DNA of 64,000 bases from Gemmobacter caeruleus (lineage in GTDB: Bacteria; Pseudomonadota; Alphaproteobacteria; Rhodobacterales; Rhodobacteraceae). A program made the position numbers and the translations under genes. The notes under the pieces are model-generated. The model was not told where the DNA came from, did no database searches, and saw only the letters and a list, made by a program, of their open reading frames with translations. Location: NCBI RefSeq assembly GCF_008271655.1, contig NZ_VKKX01000033.1, positions 124,001-188,000 on the forward strand. The letters are read 5' to 3'. Every line of letters starts with the position of its first letter. Within the stretch, counting starts at the first letter, position 1. Shown here piece after piece: positions 1 to 9,405 of the stretch.

Positions 1-463
1 AGCCATGATCGTGGCTGCCATGGTCATGCCCCATCGTGCGGCCGTGGCCATAGGCGCCCCCTTCGGGGCGGAAGGCGGCCTCGGCGATGGTCAGGCTGGC
101 ACCCAGCCCGGTCAGCATGCGTTCCAGCACATGATCGCGGCGGATCACCAGATGATCCTCCTCGATCTGGCAGGGCGTGTGACGATTGCCGATATGCCAG
201 GCCAGGCGCGGCAGGTCGCCCCGCACCTGAACCACAGGCTCTACCGCCGCGATGACAACGATCAGCCGCCCGTCCGACAGCGCAAAGGCGTCGCCCTGTT
301 CCAGGCTGACAGTTTCGGGCAGATCGACCAGAAAGGCGGTGCCGTCTTCGGCCACCAGGCGCTTGCGGCGCAGAAACCGCGCGTCATAGCCCAGCACCAC
401 GCGGCTGTCGGCGCGCAGCCAGGTGCCGGCGCGTTGAATGGAATGGGAATGGGGCTGTTGCAT
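1..463 (-). CDS. ureE: Urease accessory protein UreE, truncated at the window edge
   Basis: UreE is a cytoplasmic nickel-binding metallochaperone that delivers Ni2+ to apo-urease with UreD, UreF and UreG. Reading the minus strand from the ATG at 463 gives a protein starting MQQPHSHSIQRAG. It continues with the UreE core and runs into a His-rich tail (GHGRTMGHDHGSHDHG) at the window edge, the usual UreE nickel-binding tail. About 154 residues are visible with no stop codon, so the gene continues to the left. It follows ureC in the same direction. ureF and ureG are not visible and presumably lie beyond the edge. Confidence 0.88.
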   Translation of the reverse strand, partial: MQQPHSHSIQRAGTWLRADSRVVLGYDARFLRRKRLVAEDGTAFLVDLPETVSLEQGDAFALSDGRLIVVIAAVEPVVQVRGDLPRLAWHIGNRHTPCQIEEDHLVIRRDHVLERMLTGLGASLTIAEAAFRPEGGAYGHGRTMGHDHGSHDHG

Positions 464-520
464 GATTCCTTAACCTTCCGCGCGGAGGCTGAGATGGAGA
501 GTTTGATGAAGGGAATCGCC

Positions 521-685
521 ATGCCGGACCGCACCCCCCAGGAAGAACTGACCGAACTGCGCGCCCAGATCCGCCGCCTGCAATCGCGCGAAGCCGCCCT
601 CGCGCTGGAGGTGGAGGGGACGGGCCCCGCCCCCCTGCGGCCCGGCTGGCCGATCCGCCGCATGGTGACCCCGGCCCTGCATTAG
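521..685 (+). CDS. Small coiled-coil protein antisense within the urease operon
   Basis: This 54-residue frame lies on the strand opposite the urease genes, in the gap between ureC and ureE. The ATG at 521 has AAGGGA six bases upstream; two in-frame ATGs at 494 and 506 are alternatives. The N-terminal half ([20 protein letters not shown]) is a strongly charged heptad-like helix, and the C-terminus is Pro/Arg rich (RPGWPIRR). Its stop codon overlaps the ureC stop, giving a tail-to-tail arrangement. No function is recognised. A real small gene fits the protein-like composition, but the antisense location leaves doubt. Confidence 0.5.
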   Translation: MPDRTPQEELTELRAQIRRLQSREAALALEVEGTGPAPLRPGWPIRRMVTPALH

Positions 686-2388
686 AACAGGAAATACCGC
701 TGGGCCAAGGGCAGCTCGACCGCCGGCTGGCAGGTCAGCAATTCGCCATCGGCGCGCACCTCATAGGTTTCGGGATGCACCTCGATCATCGGCGTGGCGG
801 CGTTCAGCCGCATGTCGGATTTGCCGATGGCGCGGGTATTCTCCACCCCGTAAAGCCGCTTTTGCAGCCCCAGCGCCGCGCCCACGCCCCCCGCCATTGC
901 CGCCGCGGACAGGAAGGTGGCGCAGGCCTCGGCCCGCGCGCGGCCCAGGGCGCCGAACATCGGGCGCGAATACATCGGCTGCACCGGGATCGACCCGTTC
1001 GGATCGCCCATCTGCGCCAGGACGATCAGGCCGCCCATCAGCACCATGTCGGGCTTGGCCCCGAAAAACGCCGGCGACCAGATCACCAGATCAGCGCGCT
1101 TGCCGATCTCCACACTGCCGATATGGCGCGCAAGGCCATGCGCGATGGCCGGATTGATGGTGTATTTCGCGATGTAGCGGCGCACGCGCCGATTGTCGTT
1201 GGCGCCGGTTTCATCGGCCAGCCGGCCCCGCTGCACCTTCATCTTGTGCGCGGTCTGCCAGGTGCGGGTGATCACCTCGCCCACCCGCCCCATGGCCTGA
1301 CTGTCGGAGGAGATGATCGAGAACGCCCCCATGTCATGCAGGATGTCTTCGGCCGCGATGGTTTCCTTGCGGATACGGCTTTCGGCAAAGGCCACATCCT
1401 CGGGGATCGAACGGTCAAGGTGGTGGCAGACCATCAGCATGTCGAGATGTTCCTCCACCGTGTTGACGGTATAGGGCATCGTCGGATTGGTGGAAGACGG
1501 GATGACGTTCTGGCTGCTGACCACCTTCATGATGTCGGGCGCATGGCCGCCGCCCGCGCCCTCGGTGTGAAAGGCATGGATCGTGCGGCCCTTGATCGCG
1601 GCCAGCGTGTTTTCCACAAAGCCGCTTTCATTCAGCGTGTCGGTGTGGATCATCACCTGCACATCCATGTCATCGGCCACCGACAGGCAGCAGTCGATGG
1701 CGGCCGGGGTGGTGCCCCAATCCTCATGCAGCTTGAGCGCACAGGCCCCCGCCGCGACCTGCTCCACCAGCCCCTCCGGCAGCGACGCATTGCCCTTGCC
1801 CGCCACCGCGAAATTCATCGGGATCGCATCCAGCGCCTGCAACATGCGCTGGATATGCCAGGGCCCGGGCGTGCATGTGGTGGCCAAAGTGCCATGCGAC
1901 GGGCCGGTGCCGCCGCCCAGCATGGTGGTGACGCCGGAATGCAGGGCATCCTCGGCCTGTTGCGGGCAGATGAAATGGATATGCGCATCCATCCCGCCCG
2001 CGGTCACGATCCGCCCCTCGCCTGCAATGATGTCAGTCGAAGGGCCGATGATGATCGTGACGCCCGGCTGGGTATCGGGGTTGCCGGCCTTGCCGATGGC
2101 GGCGATCATGCCGTCGCGCAGCCCGATATCGGCCTTGTAGATGCCGCTGTGATCGACGATCAGCGCATTGGTGATCACCGTATCCATCGCGCCCCCCGAA
2201 CGCGGGATCTGGCTCTGGCCCATGCCGTCGCGGATGACCTTGCCGCCGCCGAACTTCACCTCCTCACCATAGGTGGTCAGATCGCGTTCGACCTCGATGA
2301 TCAGCTCGGTATCGCCCAGGCGCAGGCGATCGCCCGTGGTCGGGCCATACATGGCGGCATAGGCGGGGCGTGAAATGCGGACCGGCAT
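682..2388 (-). CDS. ureC: Urease alpha subunit
   Basis: UreC is the catalytic subunit that hydrolyses urea to ammonia and carbamate at a dinickel centre in the cytoplasm. The 568-residue length matches the family. Visible landmarks are the N-terminal [14 protein letters not shown] segment, the metal ligands in HIHFICPQQ, the carbamylated nickel-bridging lysine in ALKLHEDWG, and the flap Cys-His in [20 protein letters not shown]. The start codon shares one base with the ureB stop (TGATG), so the two are translationally coupled. The gene looks intact and typical. Confidence 0.98.
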   Translation of the reverse strand: MPVRISRPAYAAMYGPTTGDRLRLGDTELIIEVERDLTTYGEEVKFGGGKVIRDGMGQSQIPRSGGAMDTVITNALIVDHSGIYKADIGLRDGMIAAIGKAGNPDTQPGVTIIIGPSTDIIAGEGRIVTAGGMDAHIHFICPQQAEDALHSGVTTMLGGGTGPSHGTLATTCTPGPWHIQRMLQALDAIPMNFAVAGKGNASLPEGLVEQVAAGACALKLHEDWGTTPAAIDCCLSVADDMDVQVMIHTDTLNESGFVENTLAAIKGRTIHAFHTEGAGGGHAPDIMKVVSSQNVIPSSTNPTMPYTVNTVEEHLDMLMVCHHLDRSIPEDVAFAESRIRKETIAAEDILHDMGAFSIISSDSQAMGRVGEVITRTWQTAHKMKVQRGRLADETGANDNRRVRRYIAKYTINPAIAHGLARHIGSVEIGKRADLVIWSPAFFGAKPDMVLMGGLIVLAQMGDPNGSIPVQPMYSRPMFGALGRARAEACATFLSAAAMAGGVGAALGLQKRLYGVENTRAIGKSDMRLNAATPMIEVHPETYEVRADGELLTCQPAVELPLAQRYFLF

Positions 2389-2693
2389 CAGAGTTCTCCC
2401 ATGACCTGCTGGTTGAAGCCGAAGACGCGGCGCAATCCGGCCAACGGCACCAGCCGCACCTCGCGGCTCTGGCCCGGCTCGAACCGGACGGCGGTGCCCG
2501 AGGCGATGTCCAGCCGCATGCCGCGCGCTGCGTTGCGGTCGAATTGCAGGCCGGCATTGGTTTCGGCAAAATGGTAATGGCTACCCACCTGAATGGGGCG
2601 GTCGCCGCTATTGGCCACCATCAGGGTGATCGCCTCGGCGCCGTCATTGAGGGTGATCATGCCATCGGCGGGAAAAATCTCTCCGGGAATCAT
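2388..2693 (-). CDS. ureB: Urease beta subunit
   Basis: UreB is the structural beta subunit of the bacterial urease (UreABC)3 complex. The 101-residue protein starts at [11 protein letters not shown], the typical UreB N-terminus. An upstream in-frame start would add nine atypical residues and overlap ureJ, so it was not chosen. The motifs [17 protein letters not shown] and [15 protein letters not shown] are family hallmarks. It lies between ureJ and ureC, overlapping ureC by one base. Confidence 0.96.
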   Translation of the reverse strand: MIPGEIFPADGMITLNDGAEAITLMVANSGDRPIQVGSHYHFAETNAGLQFDRNAARGMRLDIASGTAVRFEPGQSREVRLVPLAGLRRVFGFNQQVMGEL

Positions 2694-2697
2694 GGCG

Positions 2698-3264
2698 TTA
2701 CCCCGCAAACGCCAGGCCAAGCCCGGCCAGCGCGGTCGCCCCGCCCAGGCCTTGCAGCAGCCAGCCCCGCCCGACCGCGATCAGGCGCCGGCCAAGCCCC
2801 AGCCCCAGAAGGTGCAGCCCCGCCGTCGTCAGCACAAAGCCCGCAAGATAGGCAAGCTGCCCCGCCGCCGGTGCCTCGGCCCCATGGGCATGACCGTGGA
2901 ACAGCCCGAACAGCGCCACGACCGGCACCGCCACCCGGACCGAAGGCCGCAGCGCCAGCGCGGTGGCGAGGCCGATCAGCAGGATCGAGGCCAGCAGCAT
3001 CGGCTCCACCCCCGGCAAGGGCAGGCCCGTCAGACCCGCCACCGCACCTGCGACCATCGCAGCGACGAATGCCCCCGGCAGGGCCCAGGCGGCGCGGCCA
3101 CCAAAGCGCGCGGCCCAGAGCCCGACCGCGACCATTGCCAGCAGGTGATCGGCCCCGCCCAGCGGATGGGCGATACCGCTCAGCACTGTGGCCGAGGTGG
3201 CGTGGCCGCTATGCGCAAACGCCGCGCCCGGCATCAGGATCAGGGGCAGAAGGATGCGTTTCAT
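2698..3264 (-). CDS. ureJ: HupE/UreJ-family nickel permease-like protein
   Basis: HupE/UreJ proteins are small inner-membrane proteins implicated in nickel uptake for urease or hydrogenase. The 188-residue product begins with a cleavable-looking hydrophobic signal ([18 protein letters not shown]) followed by the family motif [19 protein letters not shown], rich in histidines likely to bind metal. A second conserved block is [12 protein letters not shown]. About six membrane segments are evident. Insertion of the gene between ureA and ureB is a common alphaproteobacterial arrangement and supports a nickel supply role. Confidence 0.92.
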   Translation of the reverse strand: MKRILLPLILMPGAAFAHSGHATSATVLSGIAHPLGGADHLLAMVAVGLWAARFGGRAAWALPGAFVAAMVAGAVAGLTGLPLPGVEPMLLASILLIGLATALALRPSVRVAVPVVALFGLFHGHAHGAEAPAAGQLAYLAGFVLTTAGLHLLGLGLGRRLIAVGRGWLLQGLGGATALAGLGLAFAG

Positions 3265-3273
3265 GATGACCTC

Positions 3274-3576
3274 TCAGCGGATGGGGTGGTGGACGGTGAC
3301 CAGCTTGGTACCGTCCGGGAAGGTGGCCTCGACCTGCACGGCGTGGATCATCTCTGGCACGCCGACCATGCATTGCTCTGCGGCGACGACATGCGCGCCT
3401 GCCTCCATCAGGTCGGCGACGCTGCGCCCGTCGCGCGCGCCCTCGACCACGAAATCGGTGATCAGGGCAATCGCCTCGGGGTGATTGAGCCGGACGCCGC
3501 GCGCCAGCCGGTTGCGCGCGACCATGGCGGCAAGGCTCACCAGCAGTTTTTCGCGTTCGCGGGGGGTGAGGTTCAT
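3274..3576 (-). CDS. ureA: Urease gamma subunit
   Basis: UreA is the small structural subunit of urease. The 100-residue length and the sequence [20 protein letters not shown], followed by [20 protein letters not shown], are diagnostic. Its ATG overlaps the ureD stop in an ATGA junction, indicating co-translation. It ends with the usual VTVHHPIR C-terminus. Confidence 0.97.
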   Translation of the reverse strand: MNLTPREREKLLVSLAAMVARNRLARGVRLNHPEAIALITDFVVEGARDGRSVADLMEAGAHVVAAEQCMVGVPEMIHAVQVEATFPDGTKLVTVHHPIR

Positions 3577-4406
3577 GTCAGGTCTCCGTTCATCTGCCAG
3601 ACCCGGGGCATCGCCCGGCCGCGCAGGAGGGTGAGCAGCCGCGCAAGATGCAGGCGCAGCGGCCAGATCTCGCGTGCCGCAAGGCGCAGGATCAGCCGGC
3701 CATCCCAGGCCGAAAGCGCGGTATCGCAGCCATCAGCCCACAGCGCGGGCCGCAAGCCGGGGGCGCGATCGGGGGCGCCGGGCGCCAGAAAGGCGATGGT
3801 GGCAAAGCAGCGCGCCGCCCCCAGCAGCGCCGGATGGCGGGCCTGCGCCAGCGCGAGATCGCCGATTTCAAGCGATTCCATCCAGGCAAGGCGCCCGTCA
3901 CGCCAGACCCTGCGACGATCCTGCAACCGCGCGCGGCGCGGCGCCTCGCCCATGGCATGACGGCCGATCATCACCGTCTCGCACAGCAAAAGCGCGGCGT
4001 CGCCATCAAGGTGGATATCGGTGTCGCGGCGCAGCCTTGCATCCTCGAACAGGATGGTCTCCTGCGGCAGCCAGTCCAGTGCGGCACCGGCACAAGCGCG
4101 CATCTCGATATCGAGCCGGGCGGGCAGGCCCCGGCTGGCATAGGCGCGTTCGGCGGTCTGGGTGGTCGCGGTAAAGCGCAGCGGCGCGGTCAGATGCAGG
4201 CCGAAACGGAGCTGATCGCCATCGGTCAGGCCACCCGCCGTATTGAGAAAGATCGCCTCGGCATCGGCATGACGCGGCAAAAAGACCTTGGCGGCGCCGG
4301 ATTGATGCAAGCGCGTCAAACGGGGCCGCCCGTCGCGGCCGCCCAGCACGACCTCCGCCCCGCCGCAGCTTCTTTGCAAGCCGGTTTGCGCCTGAGCGTC
4401 CAGCAT
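3573..4406 (-). CDS. ureD: Urease accessory protein UreD
   Basis: UreD (UreH) binds apo-urease and with UreF and UreG builds the nickel-insertion complex. The 277-residue protein contains the family signature [20 protein letters not shown] and the [10 protein letters not shown] block. It is the first gene of the visible urease operon, so the promoter should lie just upstream of 4406. The overlap with ureA is four bases (ATGA). Confidence 0.95.
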   Translation of the reverse strand: MLDAQAQTGLQRSCGGAEVVLGGRDGRPRLTRLHQSGAAKVFLPRHADAEAIFLNTAGGLTDGDQLRFGLHLTAPLRFTATTQTAERAYASRGLPARLDIEMRACAGAALDWLPQETILFEDARLRRDTDIHLDGDAALLLCETVMIGRHAMGEAPRRARLQDRRRVWRDGRLAWMESLEIGDLALAQARHPALLGAARCFATIAFLAPGAPDRAPGLRPALWADGCDTALSAWDGRLILRLAAREIWPLRLHLARLLTLLRGRAMPRVWQMNGDLT

Positions 4407-4996
4407 CCCGCCCTCCCTTTCACCGCCGAGAGTGCATCAGCGCGGGACAGGCTCAATTCGCATCGGTGCGTCAGGGGGCGTTGACGGCGTCCTGACCGGG
4501 GCAATGCCCGCTTTATGACCTTCATGCGCAACTATTGGGCAGATTTCTTACAGGGCATCGCCGGGATCGGATGGCTGCGGTGCTGCTGGCAACTGGATAG
4601 CGCCAAAAGCGCGGCTCATGAAGATGAGCTGCGCATCATAATACCGATTGCGCCTCGGCGTTGCGTCATAGGTGACGCGAACCAGCATCTCAGCTTGAGA
4701 ACCAGGGCGGGTTAACCTGTCCGCGCCCTTGCTAATCCAGCTTGCACCAAAAATTGCAGCCGCGGTCAGCGGCAGCGCTCGCCAAGATCGGGTGGCGCGC
4801 GTGGATTCTTTGCAATGGAGTTGTCGCATGGCTGTCATCGCGGCACCGTCGTCTTTGCCCCGGTGCATTTCATGACGCTGCGCCATATCCTGTCACACTG
4901 CCCATCCCATTGTCTTGAAACAGCATTCTTTGCTGTTTGATTGTGCGACCCGCGAAGACCACGCTGTTGGCATCAGTCATCAGCGGAGGATCTTCC
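4407..4996. other. Divergent intergenic region between the urease and ABC-transporter operons
   Basis: This roughly 590-base stretch separates the head of the urease operon from the plus-strand transporter operon, so it should hold both promoters. Short open frames on both strands lack convincing ribosome sites or protein-like composition and were not called. The only obvious structure is the palindrome at 4918-4938, annotated separately. No leader, riboswitch or RNA gene was recognised. Confidence 0.6.
4918..4938. promoter_or_regulatory. Perfect 8-bp inverted repeat upstream of the ABC operon
   Basis: AAACAGCA and TGCTGTTT form perfect 8-bp arms around a TTCTT centre, about 60 bases before the GTG start at 4997. 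The dyad lacks a following T-run, so an operator is more likely than a terminator. The 12-mer TTTGCTGTTTGA that includes its right arm recurs at 32646-32657, upstream of the MFS-trpE operon. Which regulator binds is unknown. Confidence 0.4.
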
Positions 4997-5728
4997 GTGA
5001 ACCAGCATACCGAACCCGCGAATTTCGAAGACCGGAACATTCCGCTCGATGCGCCGCATCCGCTTGCTGCGCAGTTCGAGGCGATTACCAAGGAATACAC
5101 GCTCGACAAGGTGAAGGTGCGTGCGCTTGGCGGCATCAGCGGTGCCATCGTCCAGGGCGCCACGACCTTCATCACCGGCCCGTCGGGCAGCGGCAAATCC
5201 ACCTTTCTCAACATCCTGGGGCTGGTGGACCGGCCGACCAGCGGCGCGCTTTCGCTGTTTGGCGAGGATGTCACCCGGCTAAGCGATGCGGCGGCGGCGG
5301 ATTTCCGATCGCGCAACATCGGCTTCATCTTCCAGTCGTTCAACCTGATCCCGGTCCTGAGCCTGCGGGAGAATGTGGAATTTCCGCTGCTGCGCCACCG
5401 GATGTCGGCGCGGGCCCGACGGGATCGCGCGGCCGCCTATCTTGAGGCCGTCGGTCTGGGCGGGATGATGGATCGCCGCCCGGGCGAGATCTCGGGCGGG
5501 CAGCGGCAGCGCGTCGCGGTGGCGCGGGCGCTGGCGACCGAGCCGCGCCTCATCGTGGCGGATGAACCGACCGCCAATCTCGACAGCCGCACCTCGCGCG
5601 AGATCGTGGCGCTGCTTGCCCGGATGCAGGCCGAATTCGACACCACGGTCGTCATCTGCACCCATGAAACCCAGCTTATCCCCCCGCAAAGCCCGGTGAT
5701 CGAGATCATCGACGGGCGGCTGGCCTGA
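4997..5728 (+). CDS. ABC transporter ATP-binding protein, LolD/MacB type
   Basis: This is the cytoplasmic ATPase of an ABC transporter of the LolD/MacB class. The GTG start at 4997 was chosen because GGAGGA lies seven bases upstream; a longer frame begins at 4937. Walker A is GPSGSGKSTFLNILG, the Q-loop region is IGFIFQSFNLIPVLS, the signature is EISGGQRQRVAVARAL, and Walker B is LIVADEPTANLDS. The length of 243 residues is normal. It pairs with the FtsX-type permease 13 bases downstream. The neighbours (a LolA-like carrier and a barrel protein) suggest movement of a lipid or lipoprotein-like substrate towards the outer membrane. Confidence 0.9.
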   Translation: MNQHTEPANFEDRNIPLDAPHPLAAQFEAITKEYTLDKVKVRALGGISGAIVQGATTFITGPSGSGKSTFLNILGLVDRPTSGALSLFGEDVTRLSDAAAADFRSRNIGFIFQSFNLIPVLSLRENVEFPLLRHRMSARARRDRAAAYLEAVGLGGMMDRRPGEISGGQRQRVAVARALATEPRLIVADEPTANLDSRTSREIVALLARMQAEFDTTVVICTHETQLIPPQSPVIEIIDGRLA

Positions 5729-5741
5729 CGGAGCATCCCAA

Positions 5742-7136
5742 ATGATCTGGAAAATCGCCTTTCGCAATCTGGTCAAGAATGGCCGCCGGTCGGTCACGAC
5801 GGCGCTGGCCATCGGGGTTGGCGGGCTGGCCGCGCTGTTGCTCGGGGGGTTTGTCACCTCGATCTGGTACGGGGTGCAGACCTCGATGATCCAGGACCAG
5901 GGCAACCTGCAAATCTATCGCAACGGCTATCTCGAATTCGGGGCCGCCAATCCCGAAGACTACACCATTCCCGACTGGTCGGCCGCCATCGCCCTGATCA
6001 AGGCCGATGAGGCGCTGGCGCGCGACATCACCGTGATTACCCCCCGCATCGACCTGGCTGGAATCGCCGGCAATGCGGCGACCGGCAATTCCAAGACCTT
6101 CATCGGGCAAGGTGTGGTGGCCGCCGATCTGGACCGGATGCGCCAATGGGACGGTTGGGGGATCGGCCAGCCCGGCACGCCCACCGGCCTGCCGGCCGAT
6201 CCTGCTGCCGACAAGGTGGTGGTCGGGCTGGGCATGGCGCGCATGCTGGGCGTCTGCGAGGCGCTGGCCGTGCCGGATTGCAAGGACGCCCCCGACGCGG
6301 GCGCCGGGCGCGAGGCCGATCCTGCGGCGGCGGAATATACCGACCTTGTCGCGGGCGACGCCGAACTGGCGGGCCTGACCGAACAGGGCACGGGTCTGCC
6401 GCAACTGAACCTGATGGCGGCGACCACCGAAGGCGTGCCGAACATCATCCGGGTGGAGATTGCCGCGGCGCGGGCGCAGGCGGTGCGGGCATTGGACAAC
6501 GCCTTTGTCATGCTGCCCTTCGATCAGGCCCGCGCGCTGGTCTTTGATGGCAGCCCCGAGGCGACGGCGATCATGATCCAGTTGACCAGCCCCGACCGGG
6601 CCGAGGCGGTAAAGACCCGCATCCAGGGCCTGCTGACCGACGCCGGGATGGATCTGTCGGCCTATCACTTTACCGAGGTGGACCCGACCTTTACCCGCAT
6701 CTTCGGCATGTTCGCCTTCATCTTCGCCGTGGTTTCGGCGGTGCTGGCGCTGGTCATCGTGTTCACCATCTTCAACACCGTGTCGATGACCGTGGTGGAG
6801 CGGGTGAAGGAAATCGGCACGATCCGCGCCATGGGCTTCCGTCGCGGCTTTGTCGGCCGGCTGTTCCTGGCGGAAAGCGCGCTGACCGGCCTGTTCGGCG
6901 CCGCGCTGGCGCTGGCCATGGGGATCGGCCTGTCCCGGATGATCAACGCGGCCGGCGTGCAATGGACGCCGCCCAGCAACGCAACCCCGCTGACCGTGCA
7001 GCTGATGGTGCTGGAAAACCCGGTCTTCGCCCTGTCGGTCGCGCTGTTCCTGATCGTGATCGCGGTCGCGGCGGCGATCTGGCCGACCTTCCGCGCCTCG
7101 CGGCTCAATATCGTCGAAAGCCTGCAACGCGGCTGA
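5742..7136 (+). CDS. ABC transporter permease, FtsX/LolC-E type
   Basis: This 464-residue inner-membrane permease has the MacB/LolC topology. One N-terminal membrane segment (around residues 20-45) is followed by a large periplasmic domain of about 290 residues. Three C-terminal segments follow, the first containing FAVVSAVLALVIVFTIFNTV. The cytoplasmic coupling helix VVERVKEIGTIRAMGFRRG is typical of the FtsX domain. It is co-transcribed with the ATPase before it. As a single permease it would act as a homodimer. The substrate is not known; the following LolA-like protein suggests that substrate is extracted from the inner membrane and handed to a periplasmic carrier. Confidence 0.88.
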   Translation: MIWKIAFRNLVKNGRRSVTTALAIGVGGLAALLLGGFVTSIWYGVQTSMIQDQGNLQIYRNGYLEFGAANPEDYTIPDWSAAIALIKADEALARDITVITPRIDLAGIAGNAATGNSKTFIGQGVVAADLDRMRQWDGWGIGQPGTPTGLPADPAADKVVVGLGMARMLGVCEALAVPDCKDAPDAGAGREADPAAAEYTDLVAGDAELAGLTEQGTGLPQLNLMAATTEGVPNIIRVEIAAARAQAVRALDNAFVMLPFDQARALVFDGSPEATAIMIQLTSPDRAEAVKTRIQGLLTDAGMDLSAYHFTEVDPTFTRIFGMFAFIFAVVSAVLALVIVFTIFNTVSMTVVERVKEIGTIRAMGFRRGFVGRLFLAESALTGLFGAALALAMGIGLSRMINAAGVQWTPPSNATPLTVQLMVLENPVFALSVALFLIVIAVAAAIWPTFRASRLNIVESLQRG

Positions 7137-7190
7137 CCGGCCGCACCAGCAGAACGCAAACCGAAACACCTATTGAAACAGGAGACTGCA

Positions 7191-7979
7191 ATGACACTCG
7201 ACCGCCGCAGCTTCAATCAGATGCTTTTCGGCTGTGCCGCCCTGGCCGGGATCGGGGCCATGCCCCGGGCCGCCTTCGCGGTGGACGCCGCCGGAATTCT
7301 GGCCCAGGCCGATGCGATCCGGAACCCGCAATCCTCGTTCATGGTCAATGTGGACCTGAAGAATTTCGAGGGCGGCGCGCTGACCGGGCAAACCCAGGTG
7401 ACCACCCTGTCGCGCCGCGCCGGGGGCCAGTTCCAGACGCTTGTGCATATCAATGCGCCCAGTGCCGACCGCGGCAAGATCCTGCTGCGCAATGGCAACA
7501 GCCTGTGGATGTTCGACCCGGCCTCGCAGGCTTCGGTCCGCATCTCGGCCCGGCAGCGCCTGCTGGGCAATGCCTCGAACGGCGATGTGGTCAGTTCCAA
7601 CCTGATGGGGGACTACGCGCCCACCCTGGCCGGCGAAGAGGCGGTGGTCGATGGCGACAAGAATAGCCGCGATTGCTTCAAGCTGGCGCTGAAATCGCGC
7701 GACAAGTCCACGCCCTACAGTTCCATCGAATTCTGGGTGGACAAGGCTTCGGGGCGGCCGGTGAAGGGCAAGTATTACGGTGGCAGCGGCAATCTGCTGA
7801 AAGTGTCCTGGTATCGCAAATATGCCAACCAGATGGGCGCGACCCGCCCGACCGAGGTGGTCATCGCCGACGGCTTTGACCCCAACAAGATCACCGTGAT
7901 GAGCATGAAGGGCTTTCAGTCGCGCAACCTGCCGGAATCGCTGTTCCGCAAGGACGCGCTGGCGGGCTTCAAGCTGTAA
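7191..7979 (+). CDS. Periplasmic LolA-like outer-membrane lipoprotein-sorting protein with a Tat-like signal
   Basis: The 262-residue product belongs to the LolA-like family (COG2834-type outer membrane lipoprotein-sorting proteins) that carry lipidated cargo through the periplasm. The ATG at 7191 has GGAGA six bases upstream. The N-terminus DRRSFNQMLFGCAALAG followed by PRAAFA is a twin-arginine-type signal peptide. Family-like features are RGKILLRNGNSLWMFDP and IEFWVDKASGRPVKGKYY. It sits between the FtsX-type permease and an outer-membrane barrel, which fits a three-step export route. A second LolA-like protein is encoded at 24146. Confidence 0.8.
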   Translation: MTLDRRSFNQMLFGCAALAGIGAMPRAAFAVDAAGILAQADAIRNPQSSFMVNVDLKNFEGGALTGQTQVTTLSRRAGGQFQTLVHINAPSADRGKILLRNGNSLWMFDPASQASVRISARQRLLGNASNGDVVSSNLMGDYAPTLAGEEAVVDGDKNSRDCFKLALKSRDKSTPYSSIEFWVDKASGRPVKGKYYGGSGNLLKVSWYRKYANQMGATRPTEVVIADGFDPNKITVMSMKGFQSRNLPESLFRKDALAGFKL

Positions 7980-7989
7980 GGAGGCTCCG

Positions 7990-9357
7990 ATGCACTGGCG
8001 TATCCCCGCAACCCTTGGTTTGCTGACCGGCCTGATGGCCCCTGCGGCGCTGGCCGGGGATTTCGACCTGCCGCCCGATGTCGGTTTGGGGCCGATGGAT
8101 GTGGCGGACACGGCGACCGATCCGGAGGCCGAGGCGCCGCCGGCCCGGTCGGATACGCTGGTGCTGGAGGGGCGTTTCACCCGGGCAGAGCCGCGCCGGG
8201 GCGATGCGCAGCAGTCGTTCCGCCTGTCGGCGCAATGGATGGGCTCGGCGGCGCTTGGCCGCGACCTGGCGCTGCGCTTCAACCTGCGGGGGCGGGCAAC
8301 CCGCACCGCCGGCGAAAGCTTTGTCTTTGACGAGGACGTGCGGTTCGATGTGCAGGAGCTTGCCTTGAACTGGCAGGCCCGGCCCGGCCTGTCATTCGAT
8401 CTGGGCCGGGTCAATCTGCGCAACGGTGTCGCGCAAGGCTTCAACCCGACCGACTGGTTCAAGGCCGACAGTCTGGTCACCAGTGACAGCGCCGATCCCG
8501 GCGACCGGCGGCTGGAGCGGCTGGGCACCCTGATGATTGCCGGTCAGTCAAGTCTGTGGGCCGATCTGCTCAGCTTTGGCTATCGGCCCAGGATCACCGC
8601 CTCGGGTTACGATGCGCTGGCCGGGCACGATGTCTATGGCCTGAACCTGGACCGCACCAACCCGAGCGAGGCGGTCTTTCTGAAATATGCCCCCGCGACG
8701 GGCGACAACATCAACCTGACCGCCAGCCTGCTGGTGGAGGATGGCAATCCCGGCGCGGGGCTGGAGATCAGCGGCGCGATCGGTCAACATTTGGTGCTCT
8801 ATGCCGAGATGTTCAGCCAGAAGCGCCTGTCGCTGGCGGCGGCGGGGATGCCCGGCGGATCGGCCGGATTGCGCGACGATCTGGGCGCGGATGAGGGGCG
8901 CGGCTGGCGGCATCAGGCGGCCCTGGGCGGCACCTGGGCCTTGCCCGAAACCATTGTGGGCGCGCGCGACATCTCGGTTTCGCTGGAATATCACTATAAC
9001 GGGGCGGGCCTGTCCGCGCGCCAGTTGCAGGCGCTTGCCGGGGCGGCTGGCGCCGATCTGGGCCAGGCCGGGGCGCTGCGCGGCTTTGCCGCCACCCGGC
9101 AGGAACCGCTGGCGCGTGAACAGATCTTTACCCGCGTCGCCTGGAACGATCTGTGGAACGACGCCGACCTGTCGCTGATCGGTTTCTATGTGCCGGCGGA
9201 CCATAGCGGTCTGGTGCAGATTTCGGCCGCTTTCCCGTTGAATGACAATGCGGAAATCAGCCTGCGGGCCTCGCGCAGCTTTGGCGATGACACGTCGGCC
9301 TATGGCGCGAACCCCAGCCGCACGACCGCGCAGGTTGTCTACAGATACACGTTTTAA
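7990..9357 (+). CDS. Putative outer-membrane beta-barrel protein
   Basis: The 455-residue protein has a signal peptide (LLTGLMAPAALAG) and then alternating amphipathic strands typical of a barrel. It ends with VVYRYTF, an aromatic C-terminal signature recognised by the BAM machinery. A strong AAGGAGG site precedes the ATG. No specific porin family was recognised; it loosely resembles uncharacterised DUF1302-like barrels. Its position directly after the LolA-like carrier suggests it is the outer-membrane component of the same export route. Confidence 0.72.
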   Translation: MHWRIPATLGLLTGLMAPAALAGDFDLPPDVGLGPMDVADTATDPEAEAPPARSDTLVLEGRFTRAEPRRGDAQQSFRLSAQWMGSAALGRDLALRFNLRGRATRTAGESFVFDEDVRFDVQELALNWQARPGLSFDLGRVNLRNGVAQGFNPTDWFKADSLVTSDSADPGDRRLERLGTLMIAGQSSLWADLLSFGYRPRITASGYDALAGHDVYGLNLDRTNPSEAVFLKYAPATGDNINLTASLLVEDGNPGAGLEISGAIGQHLVLYAEMFSQKRLSLAAAGMPGGSAGLRDDLGADEGRGWRHQAALGGTWALPETIVGARDISVSLEYHYNGAGLSARQLQALAGAAGADLGQAGALRGFAATRQEPLAREQIFTRVAWNDLWNDADLSLIGFYVPADHSGLVQISAAFPLNDNAEISLRASRSFGDDTSAYGANPSRTTAQVVYRYTF

Positions 9358-9405
9358 GTGTATCGAGATGCCGCTAGAACATCATGAGGAACAGAGGCGC
9401 GGGCA

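Noticed and set aside
775-2373. Long plus-strand open frame opposite ureC
   Set aside because: ureC is unmistakable on the minus strand; the antisense frame has the Arg/His-rich composition typical of shadow frames.
4548-4886. Open frame on the minus strand between the urease and ABC operons
   Set aside because: No family likeness, no good ribosome site, and it spans the region that should hold two promoters.
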